From Brassica napus (lineage: Eukaryota > Streptophyta > Magnoliopsida > Brassicales > Brassicaceae), in NCBI RefSeq assembly GCF_020379485.1, contig NC_063442.1, forward strand, positions 17,804,732 to 17,868,731: a stretch of 64,000 nt of DNA, in the 5' to 3' direction. The notes under the pieces were generated by a model. The model searched no databases. It saw only the letters and a program-made list of their open reading frames with translations, and was not told the DNA's origin. The translations under genes and the position numbers were made by a program. This document shows positions 49,093 to 60,731 of this stretch, one piece after another. The first letter of the stretch is position 1, and every line of letters begins with the position of its first letter.

Positions 49093-50113
49093 TAGAGATG
49101 TCAACTGGTTTACCCATCTCGTCCTGTTCCGTACCGCGTCGGACTAGTCATCGAGCGAGTCACAGCAGATATGTTCCGCACGGACTGTGGTCTTCAAAAT
49201 GCCGGCTCAAATCCGTACAGCAAAACATATAGGTCTTTGCGGGCCATCCCGCGGGATGTCTCCTTATCAAACTACCTACTACAACTTCTTTCATGAAAGT
49301 TCAAGTGGAAGAGTTGTGGAAGAGTTGTGTAAGAGAGTTGAAGAGAGTTCATTAAGCTTCATTAAAACCTTATCAAAATCAACACCATAAAGCTTTGTTT
49401 GTGCTTGCGTTCTTGAGTTAAAAGCTTTTTTTTTTGATATCAGCATAAGATTTTATTAAGTTTGAATCTGATTGACTTGTTGTCTTTATAATAACTTGGC
49501 TCAAGTATTGTATGTCTTCATCAAACCATCTCTCTTTGTAATTCTTTGGATTTCCAAAAAAAAATTGTGAATCACTTTGTCAAATTTTACAAATGATAAA
49601 ATATTCAACTAACTTTTCTCCTAAACAACATCATTGTAACCAAATTTAATTTAAGAAAAACACAATTTCATAGTACTGAAAACAAAACCAATCAACTTAA
49701 ACAAGAAATCCCACATTGTAATAATGCAATTCATAGTTGTGTATAATAAAAAGAAAAAGCCAAATCAAAACACCACTAGAGCTCGAATCATCATCAATGG
49801 AGCTTGAGTCGCCGGATCTCGAATCATTATCGCCGGAACTCTATATGTTTTCTGGGAGAAAAGTCACAAGAATCACTTTTTTTTCTCACTCTTTCTCTCT
49901 TTCGTTTTTTCAGGTAAAATAAGAAAAAAAAATGTGAGTCCATGTAATCCTGCATGACCAGTTTCGGCCCATCCTGCAAAAGACCTAGTCCCGCAAAGAC
50001 TTGTCCCGCGAGGCATGCAAATTTACAGACCTAGAAAACCTCATCCTAATACCGTTCCGCGACAATTCTTAACGAGACAGGCCCGCGGTCCAAATCCACA
50101 ATTGCCATCTCTA
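49093..50113. mobile_element. hAT-like non-autonomous element (degenerate)
   Basis: Ends TAGAGATGTCAACTGG and (reverse complement) TAGAGATGGCAATTGTGG are inverted repeats. Flanks GCTCCTCC and GCTCTGCA match at only five positions, so the insertion is old or one boundary is off. GC-rich blocks (TCCCGCGGGATG, GGCCCGCGGTCC) lie inside both ends. The small open frames are not convincing genes. Confidence 0.5.
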
Positions 50114-50589
50114 GCTCTGCAGACCTGTATGGAACCATTCAAATTCAAATTTTAGTAATAAGATACTTGACCTACTAGTTATTGTATATATGTTTTGTCT
50201 TTGCTATCATAAATAAATTTTAGGAAAACTACTTTCATTTGATCTCTGCAGAATTTATTAATTACAAATTATTTTGCAAAGACTAGGAATTCAAGTATTG
50301 GACACCACGAAAACAAAAGTACTTAATTGGGCTGCACAGAAACATTTATTGGGCCGTATACCTACCACGGTAGACAGACTTACATGCCCAATAAAACGGT
50401 TCAGAAATACATAACAGTACACCGTACCACAGCTGATCACGCCTCCGTTTTCGCACCAAATTTCCCATTCTGTTGCCCTCAAGAATTTCCCGGGAAACAA
50501 AAAAAAAAAAAAGAGAATCCAAAGAGAAGCGCAAATCCAAATCTGAAAACCTGGCGGAGGAAAGAAGCAGCAAGAGAATCAAATCAACC
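50114..50589 (+). promoter_or_regulatory. Promoter and 5' UTR region of CCS52A2
   Basis: No separate gene seen. Contains the palindrome TTTCCCGGGAAA (see next entry) about 90 bp before the start codon, and a purine-rich leader. Confidence 0.45.
50486..50497. promoter_or_regulatory. E2F-type site (palindrome) upstream of CCS52A2
   Basis: TTTCCCGGGAAA fits the plant E2F consensus TTTSSCGS on both strands. In Arabidopsis the atypical E2F DEL1/E2Fe represses CCS52A2 through an E2F site, so a site here makes sense; binding is inferred only. Confidence 0.45.
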
Positions 50590-53132
50590 ATGGAGGTTGA
50601 CGGAGAAGATCCTCCCAAGAAGCCATCTTCTTCCTCTCAGCTCAACCTCCCACCGTCAATGAATCGACCGACGGTCTCACTCGAGACCCAACGAATCAAC
50701 CGTTTAATCGACTCCAACCACTACCACTCCCCCTCCAAACCCATCTACTCCGACCGCTTTATCCCCAGCAGATCCGGTTCCAACTTCGCCCTCTTCGGCC
50801 TCGAACCCTCGCCTGGCAAAGAAGACGGGCCCGGTTCTTACGCCGGCATGCTCCGGGCCGCGATGTTCGAACCGGATACGCCGGAGAAGGGAGACGTCGT
50901 TACTGGGTTCTCTCCGTCCAGGAAGATGTTTCGGTATAAGACGGAGACGCAGAGGCCGGTTAACTCGTTCTCGCCGCTTGGTGGGGCGGGTGATGATGAG
51001 GCTCCTGGTGTTAGCCGTAGTCCCGTTAAGCCGACGAGGAACATTCTTAAGTCGGCTTACAAGGTTTGGGTTTGTGTGTTTTCTTGGATTGGGTTTGTGT
51101 TTTGTTGGTTTTTGAGCCTCCTGATCCTGAAATGTTGTCTCTTTGAGTGTGTTTATGTGTGAAAGGTGAGGCCTTTGTTGAAGTCTCTGCTAGTGTTCTG
51201 TGTTTTCTAGGATGGTTTCGTGTATTGTTGGTGTTTGAGACATTTAATTATTGATTATGTTGGTCAAATTTCATCCTTTTGAATGTATTTATCTGTGGAT
51301 GTTTGTCAAGTCTTTGCTAGTGTTGTAGGGGATTGTTTTTGAAGAGTGTTGTAATGGCCACTCTTTGTTCAATGATTACAAATGTAGATTATTCCTGATA
51401 TTGCATTTTGTCCTGTAGATGATTTGTTGTTAGATATATTGTGTGATTTTGTGCTTTCTTGGATGGTTCCATGTATATTTTGTGTTTTAGACTGTGTTCC
51501 TGAAAATTCACCTCTCTGAGTGTATTAATATTGTGAAAGTTGTGAGATGTTTGTGAAGTCTCTGTTAGTGAAGAATGTGTGTAATAATGTCTACTCTTTA
51601 TCCAATGATTACAAATGTTGATCTGTCCTGTGAATGTTGTTGTTAGGTATTGGATGCGCCGGCTCTGCAAGATGATTTTTACTTGAATCTAGTAGATTGG
51701 TCGGCACAAAATGTTCTGGCAGTGGGATTAGCCAACTGCGTTTATTTGTGGAATGCTTGTACTAGCAAGGTGAGTTTCTTCTTCTTCCCGACTCTATTTC
51801 TTGTCTTAGAAGAGTGTTCAAGAGTTTTAGACTTGGAATGCATTGCTGCTATTTGCAGGTAACTAAGTTATGCGATATCGGAGTCGATGAGAGCGTCTGC
51901 TCAGTCAGCTGGGCACTACGTGGAACACATTTGGCTATTGGAACTAGTAGCGGAACTGTAGAGGTTAGTTAGAAACAAGAGATACATTTTTTCTCTTGGA
52001 GTCTTCTATGATAATAATTGTCTTGTGTAGAACCTTACTCGTGCTGTTTTCTTTTTTGCTTTCCACTAGATTTGGGATGCGTTGCGCTGCAAGAGGATAA
52101 GAACGATGGAAGGTCATCGACTACGAGTTGGAGCATTAGCATGGAGCTCATCGGTTTTGTCTTCTGGTAGCAGAGACAAGAGCATACTTCAGAGAGACAT
52201 ACGGTGTCAAGAAGATCATGTCAGTAAACTAACTGGTCACAAATCCGAAGTCTGTGGACTCAAATGGTCTTATGACAACCGCGAGCTAGCATCAGGCGGA
52301 AACGACAATAAGGTATAACATATAATCTTCATTTTGGTTCTGAGAATACTTAGTGATTATAGTTTGATGTTGCAGCTTCTTGTGTGGAACCAACATTCAA
52401 CACAGCCGGTTTTGAGATACTGTGAGCACACAGCAGCGGTGAAAGCCATTGCGTGGTCACCGCATCTCCACGGACTTCTTGCCTCCGGTGGTGGCACTGC
52501 TGATAGATGTATCCGTTTCTGGAACACCACGACAAACACTTCTTTAAATTGCGTGGACACCACTAGTCAGGTGTGTAATTTGGCTTGGTCTAAGAACGTG
52601 AATGAGCTTGTGAGCACGCACGGATACTCCCAAAACCAAATCATCGTTTGGAAGTACCCAACCATGTCTAAAGTAAAGAGTTACTGTCTTCTTTTATTTT
52701 CAGTTTCTTGCTGAGTTTTGCGGAGTTTTAAAGAACTGAAATTTGTAATTTTTCTCTTACACAGTTGGCAACTCTCACGGGACACACGTTCCGTGTTCTG
52801 TATCTTGCTGTTTCACCAGATGGACAGGTTAGTCTTTGCCATTTACATAATACGTATATATTCTCATAATCACAATCTAAAAACTTATACTTGCTTACGT
52901 TAACATACTTCTCTTGTGTGATCTTAGACGATCGTGACAGGAGCAGGAGATGAAACTTTAAGGTTCTGGAATATCTTCCCTTCCCCGAAGTCTCAGGTAA
53001 AGAAAGAGCCTCAAGATGCTTTATTCTCTGTTTCTTAACCCTTAAATCAATCACACCATTCTCTGTTTGAATTCTCAGAGCAGGGAGAGCAAAATAGGGG
53101 CGTTGTCTTTTGGTAGAACAACAATCCGGTGA
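50590..53132 (+). CDS. FZR1: CCS52A2/FZR1, CDH1-type activator of the anaphase-promoting complex
   Basis: WD40 adaptor that recruits substrates to APC/C and drives the switch to endoreduplication; nuclear. Exons 50590-51063, 51647-51769, 51859-51963, 52070-52312, 52376-52672, 52765-52827, 52928-52996 and 53079-53132 give about 475 residues, the usual length. The N-terminal C-box is [15 protein letters not shown], followed by the CDK-type SPSRK and SPVKP sites. WD repeats: [93 protein letters not shown] and [17 protein letters not shown]. It ends in the APC/C-binding Ile-Arg tail (GRTTIR). The start ATG lies in a good context, ACCATGG. Matches Arabidopsis At4g11920 from memory. Confidence 0.96.
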
Positions 53133-53599
53133 AGAAGAAGGCAAACACATCCGTGTGTTAGTTAGTTGGTCGTCCTAACCAAACCTCCCATAGATTTCTG
53201 TAGTATTTTTATCATGCGGATGCAGTATTATATTTGTGGAGAGTGGAATCTGATTTAAATTGAAGTTTTTTTAGTGTGTTCTGGGGCTCTTTTAGATTTG
53301 TTTAGATTTGCATTTTATCTGTGTATATATATGAATGATCATTTTCTTATTACACCAAAGAGTGTAGAATGGAGTTTTTCTTCTTGCCCTGGGTTTGTGT
53401 AACTTGTAAGCTTTAAGATGATTTTTTATGGTTTTCCATCATTTTGCACCACGCCAAGGTATTGACCAGGTTTCCAGTAACAGAAGCAGAACGAGTTGGA
53501 TTTTATTACTAACAAAATCACCTCAGACATAGAGACATCTGGTATTATGGTTTGTTGCTCAAAATATTCAAACTGAAGTTGTAGCAGTTCGAGAAATTC

Positions 53600-53800
53600 G
53601 CTCTGCTTCCAAATCTTGGCAACGTCCTCCTCTCTCTTGTGGCTAAAATGCAATATTGGAGTATTATGGGACAAGAATAAAAACGTTCCTAGTGGTTCTT
53701 GTGTCCTTAAGAATGGTGTTGGAACCGTCTTGCTCCATAGTCGGAGATCTTCAGGTAATGCGTGTGGCTTTTGCAGTAGAAGACTCTTTCCTTTGTAGGT
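53600..53800 (+). pseudogene. LINE RNase H-like remnant
   Basis: An open stretch reads WLKCNIGVLWDKNKNVPSGS then CVLKNGVGTVLLHSRRSS, matching the start of LINE RNase H domains (usual WVKCN.GASW, SGASWVLR, VLLHSRR). It decays into stops downstream. The edges of the element are not visible. 53133-53600 is otherwise 3' flank of CCS52A2. Confidence 0.5.
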
Positions 53801-56548
53801 GCTGTCATTAGTCCTCCTGCTTTGCCCTCCTTCAAATACTATTCCAAACTCATCCTTAATTTTTTTGTCTAAGCTTCCTCATTAGAGACTTGAGCATGCT
53901 CTTAGATCCTCTAACTTAGGAGTTCATCTCATTGCTATAAGTGACTAGGGAGGATTGATGGCGATCATATATCGCTTCAAGCTTCCCATCTTGGCTTAAA
54001 GATCTCTTTGTCCGTGAAGGTGGCTAAGCCACTCTGTATTTTTTTGGAGTGGTTTCATGCATCTTTAACTCTTTTTATATCTTTGAACCCTTGTGGATGT
54101 TCATGTTAATATATATTCTTCAGATGAAAAAGGAAGCTAATGTTCACGGGAGTTTAATGACCGTGGGGCCTTTAACTCTCCACCATTATGAGAATTTTGT
54201 TTCTGGTTAGATAAATGAGTGAGCTAGTTAACAAAACTTAAGAATAATATAAGATTTTCACTTGAAAAAAGTATGTAACATAAGGTAAGTGTAGATACAA
54301 TGTTAGAAATTGTTTGGAGTTTTTTGTGGGTTCACCCTAAGTTCACCAACCTATAGTTGCCACCTCATATTTAGTTTTTTTTTAAAACAAAAAAATAAAA
54401 TAACAAGAATTTGTATTCTCTTTTTGAAATAAAAAATAAAAAAATAGCAGTAGCTGTAAAAAGAGATTTTTTTCTAGTATAGTTAAAGTCGTCACCAAAA
54501 TCCTAAACACTAAATTATAAATCATTTGGTAAATTCTAAAATTTTGGATAAATCTTGAACTCTAAATCCTAAACGCTGTCATCAAAACTCTAAACCTAGA
54601 TCCTAAATCCTAAGGTTTAGGATTTACCCAACGGTTTAAGGGTTTATCCACCGATTTATGGTTTAGTGTTTAACATTTAGTGTTTTGCTTACGATGTTAA
54701 CAATGTTAAAAAAAGTTCTGGCAGCTAGTACTATTTTATATATTTTTACCTTTCTATTTTGAAAATATAACTTGACAAATTTTTATTATTTTGTTTCTTT
54801 TTTTAAAAAATGAATATAAACTGGCAAACTATTATTGGTTAGAGGGTTTGAATCCAAGAAAACTCAAGTTTTGTGAGTGTAATTCTTTCTTTAAAATTTG
54901 GATGTGTAATAAATTTAAAATATGCTAGAGCTTGAACTCTGCATCCATACGGGTGTCTGTTTTAATAAAATAGGCAGATAAATTCTTCACAATACAAAAA
55001 TGTAATGGTTGCACAAACATGCATTTATACGGTGTTTGTTTGATTTGTAATATATAATATTTGTGATTGATCAATGATTTTTAATTGTGTGTAATTCGTT
55101 GACTTCTCATATTGCGGTTGAATACAAAACAAATCAAATAATATGTTATACAACATATTTGTCAATTAATATTTTTAACTATATTAACCATTTTTGATGT
55201 ATTTATTTATAAGTTAAAGCGCTAATTATTATGTTTATGTATGCTAATATATATATTTACAAAATTAAATGTATTTATGCTTAATAATATAGACATGTCT
55301 CTAAATTTTTAATATGCCAGATAAATTTCACTTCTATGTTTATTTTTTGAGAAAATATTAAATTAAAATCTAGTTGTAATTTAAATAATCTAACCAAATA
55401 GATTATTTATGTTAATTAATTAAGTTTGGTAAGTTAGATAGAGAAGAATCTAACAAAATAAATTATTTATGGTTGATTAATTAATAATTATTAATTTATT
55501 GGCACAAATTGTAATTATTGTGATGAAATAAAGGTTGTTTCTAAAAAGTACTTCAATTTTAATAATATAGACTAGAGATTGACCCGTACACCCGCGAAGA
55601 TATTTATTCTTACATTTTTATACATTGATATTTTTTTCATAATTAGTGTTATATATTTTAGATGAGTCGTAATATAACTAATTGTATTCAAAAGATCTGA
55701 ACCAAATAGGATAATATAGTTATTTTTGGTACAAATATCTGAACTCGTTTCAGATGCATTTGTTATTTAGATATTTTTAGGTTCCTATACATCAGAACCG
55801 AACTCATCCAAACCCAGAAGGACCCAACTCAAAACCCATACATAAATTATAATATTCAAGTGGATCTAATTTCAGAAAAAAACGATATCCGAAAAGAACA
55901 ATCCGTACCTAAATGGATAGGCAATGTTCATGCCAAACTGATTTTATAAACTAATAAAAATGACTTTTTCTATGTGTTTGACTAAATTAAGTGAAATAGA
56001 AAGAATTTTTTATTTAGTAAAATAATTATATGGAGTAAAAAATTAATTGTCAATAAATATAATAAATTTTTATTATTATGGTAATATAATTAATGATGTG
56101 ATATATTGGTAATGTAATATAATTAATGAAATCGAACCGAGTGAAATATGGAAAGACAATTAATGAAATTCATATAAGAACTCTATACTTTCTTTATACT
56201 GCTATAGTTCTCATTTATACTACTATTTATGTTTTCAAATAGTACTAAAAAAACTATTTCAGTTTTAATAATATATATATATATTTAGTCAACTGGTCTG
56301 GTATTATGATGCATTAAGATGTTTTACGAATGAACAAACTGATAAAATATTATCCAAATGTAGTACCCATGCAAAAACTGAATTTATAAACATATAGAAT
56401 GTAGATATTGAATCAAATATCTAGATATGGATTCTATTTGTTTTATAAGAGTAAGCCATATATCAATTTCATTATAAACTCTCAACAAAGAAATAAAAAG
56501 AGAATTCATCAAGTAGAGCTAAATTCATTCCACGACACTTAAGTCTCC
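53801..56548. other. AT-rich intergenic region
   Basis: No gene seen. Contains an inverted telomere-like block (54485-54690: CTAAATCCTAAACG on one side, GGTTTAAGGGTTTATCC on the other, centre about 54612). A possible degenerate Helitron 3' end lies at 55568-55600 (ACTAGAGATTGACCCGTACA then CCCGCG). Confidence 0.4.
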
Positions 56549-56990
56549 TTAACGTGGAGACACGGGTGACATAGGAGAGCCATATCCGGGAGATGGCGAC
56601 AATAACCAATTTGTTTCTCTCTCTTCAAGAGACATATTATCAATTGTTTCTCCCTCTACAAGAGACTGATCACCAATTCTTGGTTCAGGTAAAGGAGTAG
56701 AGAAATAGCTAAACCAATGAAGAACTTCATCTAAACTCGGCCTTGTATTGAGATCGACACAGAGCAGAGCAATGTGAATGTATCTCAATATTTCGCTTAC
56801 TGAATCTTCTCTTTCTTCTTTTATCATGACTTCATCGATCATATTGATGGCTTCTCCTCTGGTCCAGCATCTCAGAGCCTATAAGACCAAAACAAATACG
56901 TTTAAGGGAGCATTTAACAACCATATACACGTTTGCTTTGTTATAAACTCACATATTGGATTAGAGTTTCTTCGTTCGAACTATGAATGC

Positions 56991-57371
56991 TGTTAGATTC
57001 GGGTTTATTATGGGCTTCCAACTTAAAACCAATTGGCAATTAGTAGATTGGTCCTAACCCTTTATATAGTAGTAGATTAATTCTTATATATCCGATGTGG
57101 GATGTTTCTCATCAATACCCTCCCTCACGCTCAGACATCTAGGTCTGAAGCGTGGACAATGTGGGAATAACATCCACAGAGGGTCCAACATCGGTACAGT
57201 AGTAGTAGTAAATTAGGTCAAAGGATCTTATCGCTCTGATACCATGTTAGATTCGGGTTTATTATGGGCTTCCAACTCAAAACCAATTGGCAATTAGTGG
57301 ATTGGTCCTAACCCTTTATATAGTAGTAGATTAATTCTTATATATCCGGTGTGGGATGTTTCTCATCAATA
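56991..57371 (-). mobile_element. TRIM retrotransposon (miniature LTR element) in a kinase exon
   Basis: 381 bp with two direct 127-bp LTRs (56991-57117 and 57245-57371) that differ at about 3 positions. On the minus strand the first LTR ends TCTAACA and is followed at once by TGGTATCAGAGC (57244-57233), complementary to initiator tRNA-Met. A purine tract, GAGGGAGGG, precedes the other LTR. A 5-bp duplication, AATGC, flanks it (56986-56990 and 57372-57376). No coding capacity, as usual for TRIMs. Confidence 0.88.
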
Positions 57372-58091
57372 AATGCTTCTTCTGGCTATGATCGTCAAGA
57401 TGGTAACCCCAAAGGTATAGACATCAGTTATGGTAGAAAAACGCAAGGTTTGGTGGAAATGTAGATCTATATATCCACTGTGAACATTTCCAAAATATAT
57501 CCACTGTCAACTATTTTGAGAGATTTGTTCCTTAAAATATGTTAATCAACAAACACTTACGCAGCATCGAAAAGTCTAGTTGATTTTGCTTCGTTTTGGC
57601 CATCTTGAATCAGCCTCGCCACTTCAAACCCTGTGATTTTTGGTTGAAAATCTTCATCCAAAAGAATGTTACTAGGTTTAATGTCGAGGTGAACAATCTG
57701 CAATCCAGATTCTTCATGAAGGTAGTGTAACCCTCGAGCTACGCCTACGACAATGTTTCTACGCACATCCCAACTTAGCTGAGAAGCTCTAAATGGGTCT
57801 GAAACAATTTAAAAAAAAAAAAGAGTAATGATTCGCTGGTGGTTGAAAGTTTGAAACTATCCAAGATTGGGCGTATAAGATGGAAAAGATAGTTCAGTTG
57901 TGACTAACCGAATATAAAATGATCAAGGCTTGAATTAGGCATGAACTCATAAACAAGAAAATGTTGGTCTTTTTTAGAGCAGAAACCAAGAAGATGGATC
58001 AGATTCTTGTGCCTGAGCTTTCGCAAAAGATTGATTTCATTAAGAAACTCTCTGTCATTTCTAGTGCAAGGTATCTTGACTGCTATTTCTT

Positions 58092-59606
58092 GGGAAAAGT
58101 GCCAATTTCGACCCCAACTATTTCAGTCGTGCCAAATACGACCCGAACAATTGATCAGTGCCAAATACGATCTCAACTCAATTATAATTCAAAAAAACTA
58201 CCCAAACTTCTTAAAACGTGCCTAAATCTACATTGACTCTAACAGAAGTTAGTCAACCGTTAACAAAATAAAACGACGTCGTTTTGATATACGAGGAAAA
58301 GTGCCAATTTCGACCCCAACACTCTAAGTCGTGCCAAATAAGACCCGAACAAATGGTCAGTGCAAAAAACGACCTCAACTCAATTATAATTTAAGAAAAA
58401 ATATCCAATTTTTCTAAAACGTGTCTAAATCTACATTAACTCTAACAGAAGTTAATTAACCTTTAACAAAGATAAGACGACGTTGTTTTGATATATGTAT
58501 TTTTTAAAAAAAATATGTTCATTTCGGGACTCAAATCCGTGTTGGGATATCCTTTCAAAAGGGCACACTAACAACTAGACTAAAATAAAATTTTGAAATA
58601 TTATCACAAATTGAAATTTTCCATTATATAAAATACTATTCTTCTTCATCTTATCCAATTTAAAACTTTGGTGATTGCTTTATATATTTTAGTTATTGTT
58701 TAATTTGTCTAATATTTTGTACAACATATCTTAGTGAAAGAAAGGTAAAAGGCCTCTTAATATTTTTGAACAAAATATCAAAATATATAATATCAACTTT
58801 GGAAACTAAAAAAATTCCCACTTAATTTTAAAAATTAAAAATAATTTATATAAGAAAATTGTATAAATAAATTCAAAGTTTTAAGCATATTTAAGATCGT
58901 ATAATAATAAATATTTTATTATTTATATTTTAGTAAGATATAATTTTATTAAAGATATGATAAATAAGAAAAACATGTTAATGTATTTATATAAATCCGA
59001 AAAAATTGTCACCAAAATTTTAAATTGGATAAGATGAAGAATAATAGTAGTTTATATAATTTCAAATTTGTAATAGTATTTAAAAAAATTACTTTTATCT
59101 AGTTGTTAGTGTGCCCATTTAAAAAGGTATCACAACATGGTTTGAGTTCAGGAATGAACATATTTTTTTAAAAAAAAAAGATATATATATATTTATATAT
59201 ATGTATATATAAACAATGTCTTCTTATCTTGTTAACGGTTGAATAACTTCTGTTAGAGTCAATGTAGATTTATGCACCTTTTAAGAAGTTCAGGTAGTTT
59301 TTCTTAAATTATACTTAAGTTGAGGCCGGTTTTGGCACTGCCCATTTGTTCGGGTCCTATTTAGCACGACTGAGAGTGTTGGGGTCGAAATTGACACTTT
59401 TCCTCGTATATCAAAACGACGTCGTTTTATCTTGTTAACGATTGACTAACTTTTGTTAGAGTCAATGTAAATTTAAGCACGTTTTAAGAAGTTCGGGTAG
59501 TTTTTTCAAATTATAATTGAGTTGAGGTCGTATTTGACACTGATCAATTGTTCGGGTCGTATTTGGCACGATTGAAATAGTTGGGGTCGAAATTAGCACT
59601 TTTCCC
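58092..59606. mobile_element. MULE-type foldback element, nearly palindromic, in a kinase exon
   Basis: 1515 bp between exact 10-bp duplications GCTATTTCTT (58082-58091 and 59607-59616). The ends start GGGAAAAGTGC on both strands. The first about 190 bp of each arm match at roughly nine positions in ten, and each arm contains a second copy of the terminus (GGAAAAGTGCCAATTTCGAC at about 58286; inverted partner ending near 59402). These are separated by AAAACGACGTCGTTTTGAT. Inverted similarity continues towards the middle (near 58850). No ORF. Confidence 0.85.
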
Positions 59607-60080
59607 GCTATTTCTTGTCCGCTTTGAAGCTTACCCTGAAAATTTTAAAATTAAATTTTCCCATGTTTTTTATTTATTATTATATAACTCATGTGGAAGG
59701 ATCTATTAAAGATTAGGGACACAACCTTGTAAAGAGAGCCACAACGGCTACGACCAATCAGGTCCGAGAACTCATTAGTTGCACCTCTAATGGTGTCAAA
59801 GTCGTATTCGAAAACTGCAGAATTTAGCAGAGTTAAAGTAAGAATAAATATCTATGGGGTTTTTGAGTCAGATTTGAGGAGGATAAATTGAGAAGAAACT
59901 GAAGACTTACTGCTTATGGAATCTGTATACTTTTTCTTTCTTCTTCTGAAAAGGGTATCAAGAAAAGAAGTAACAGCCATGGAGAAGAAGAAGGCGAAGA
60001 GGACGACAGTGTTTGTCTGGAGCTTCTCAGCAAACAAGCTATGGAAAACTTATTGGAGGGGATTTTTTTTTTCTTAACGG

Positions 60081-60099
60081 TTGACTTTGACTGTTGACT
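60081..60099 (+). promoter_or_regulatory. Cluster of three W-boxes upstream of the kinase gene
   Basis: TTGACT occurs three times within 19 bp (60081, 60087, 60094), about 100-120 bp upstream of the kinase start codon, in opposite orientation to the gene. TTGAC[C/T] is the WRKY factor core. The match suggests stress or defence control of the formerly active kinase. Confidence 0.55.
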
Positions 60100-60118
60100 T
60101 CTGTTGTTCATTTTAGCT

Positions 60119-60731
60119 TATCTTCTTTATTTGATTTGTCGTACCAACTAGAATTTTAAGACATTGTTGGTTTAGTTAGTCATTATATGGCATTTTGTTT
60201 CTCTTAAACAGATATATATACCTTGTTCTATAGTGTTGGGATCTATTTTAGTCTTTTTAGAAAAATTAGTTTGCAGAACTATATCATCCAGAATTCTTTT
60301 TTTCTTTCTATACTTGTGCTATTAGTTTTTTTTTTGGGTAAGAGTTTCAGCAAAATATTAGAAAAGAGGACGAAAGTTACATAAAAATAAAGGATGTTTC
60401 GGAGGTCTTTCCATATGGGGAATGAGGGAGCTGGGAAGTCAATCAGTGAATCAACTGTAATGTATATTTTCGTGGCCAATGGGACAAGAACAAAGATTAT
60501 CTTTCTTTGTTTGCCCATACATTTTCCTGGTTTATAAAGTTACCAAATTAAAAGCAATTTAATTTAATTTCGATTTATATGATTGAGGATCATCTTTTAT
60601 TTTATTAGTGAAATATATAACATGTTTTAGAGGAATTTTTTGTGTGTGTCAACTAATGTAGAGGAGTTTAAAAGGATTCAAACCGATATTTTAAATCTAA
60701 CACTCCATATTAATCTTATGCCATCATATGC
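60119..60731. other. Intergenic region upstream of the kinase pseudogene
   Basis: AT-rich, no gene or repeat boundary recognised. Confidence 0.4.

Larger units (their letters stand above)
56549..59980 (-). pseudogene. CRK45: CRK45/ARCK1-like receptor-like kinase, disrupted by two transposons
   Basis: Exons on the minus strand: 59980-59911, 59814-59726, 59635-58082 (carrying a MULE insertion), 57798-57561, about 57494-56953 (carrying a TRIM insertion) and 56878-56549. Motifs: FEYDFDTIRGATNEFSD, P-loop GRSRCGSLYKG, EIAVKIP (Lys), INLLRKLRHKNLIHLLGFC, IVHLDIKPSNILL (HLD for HRD), ITGFEVARL (GFE for DFG), AGYIDLHFHQTLRFS (degenerate APE) and DVYTFGVTIL. With both insertions and their duplicated target bases ignored, phases agree at every exon junction, so the gene was otherwise intact. 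The MULE lies just before the invariant Lys. The TRIM introduces an in-frame TGA two codons after ARRSI, in subdomain IX. From memory the sequence and position fit Arabidopsis At4g11890 (ABA/osmotic-stress kinase ARCK1). The start at 59980 follows MAVTSFLDTLFRRRKKK; earlier in-frame starts are non-ATG. Confidence 0.85.

Noticed and set aside
55568..55600. Full Helitron at the right end of the 54-56 kb gap
   Set aside because: Only a degenerate 3'-like end is present, with an imperfect stem and no 5' partner.
56991..57371. Tandem duplication of a kinase intron
   Set aside because: The direct repeats are LTRs: they flank a tRNA-Met primer site and a purine tract and the whole unit has a 5-bp target duplication.
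59852..60037. Longer kinase N-terminus starting upstream of 59980
   Set aside because: Upstream in-frame initiators are TTG-type only; the first ATG is at 59980.
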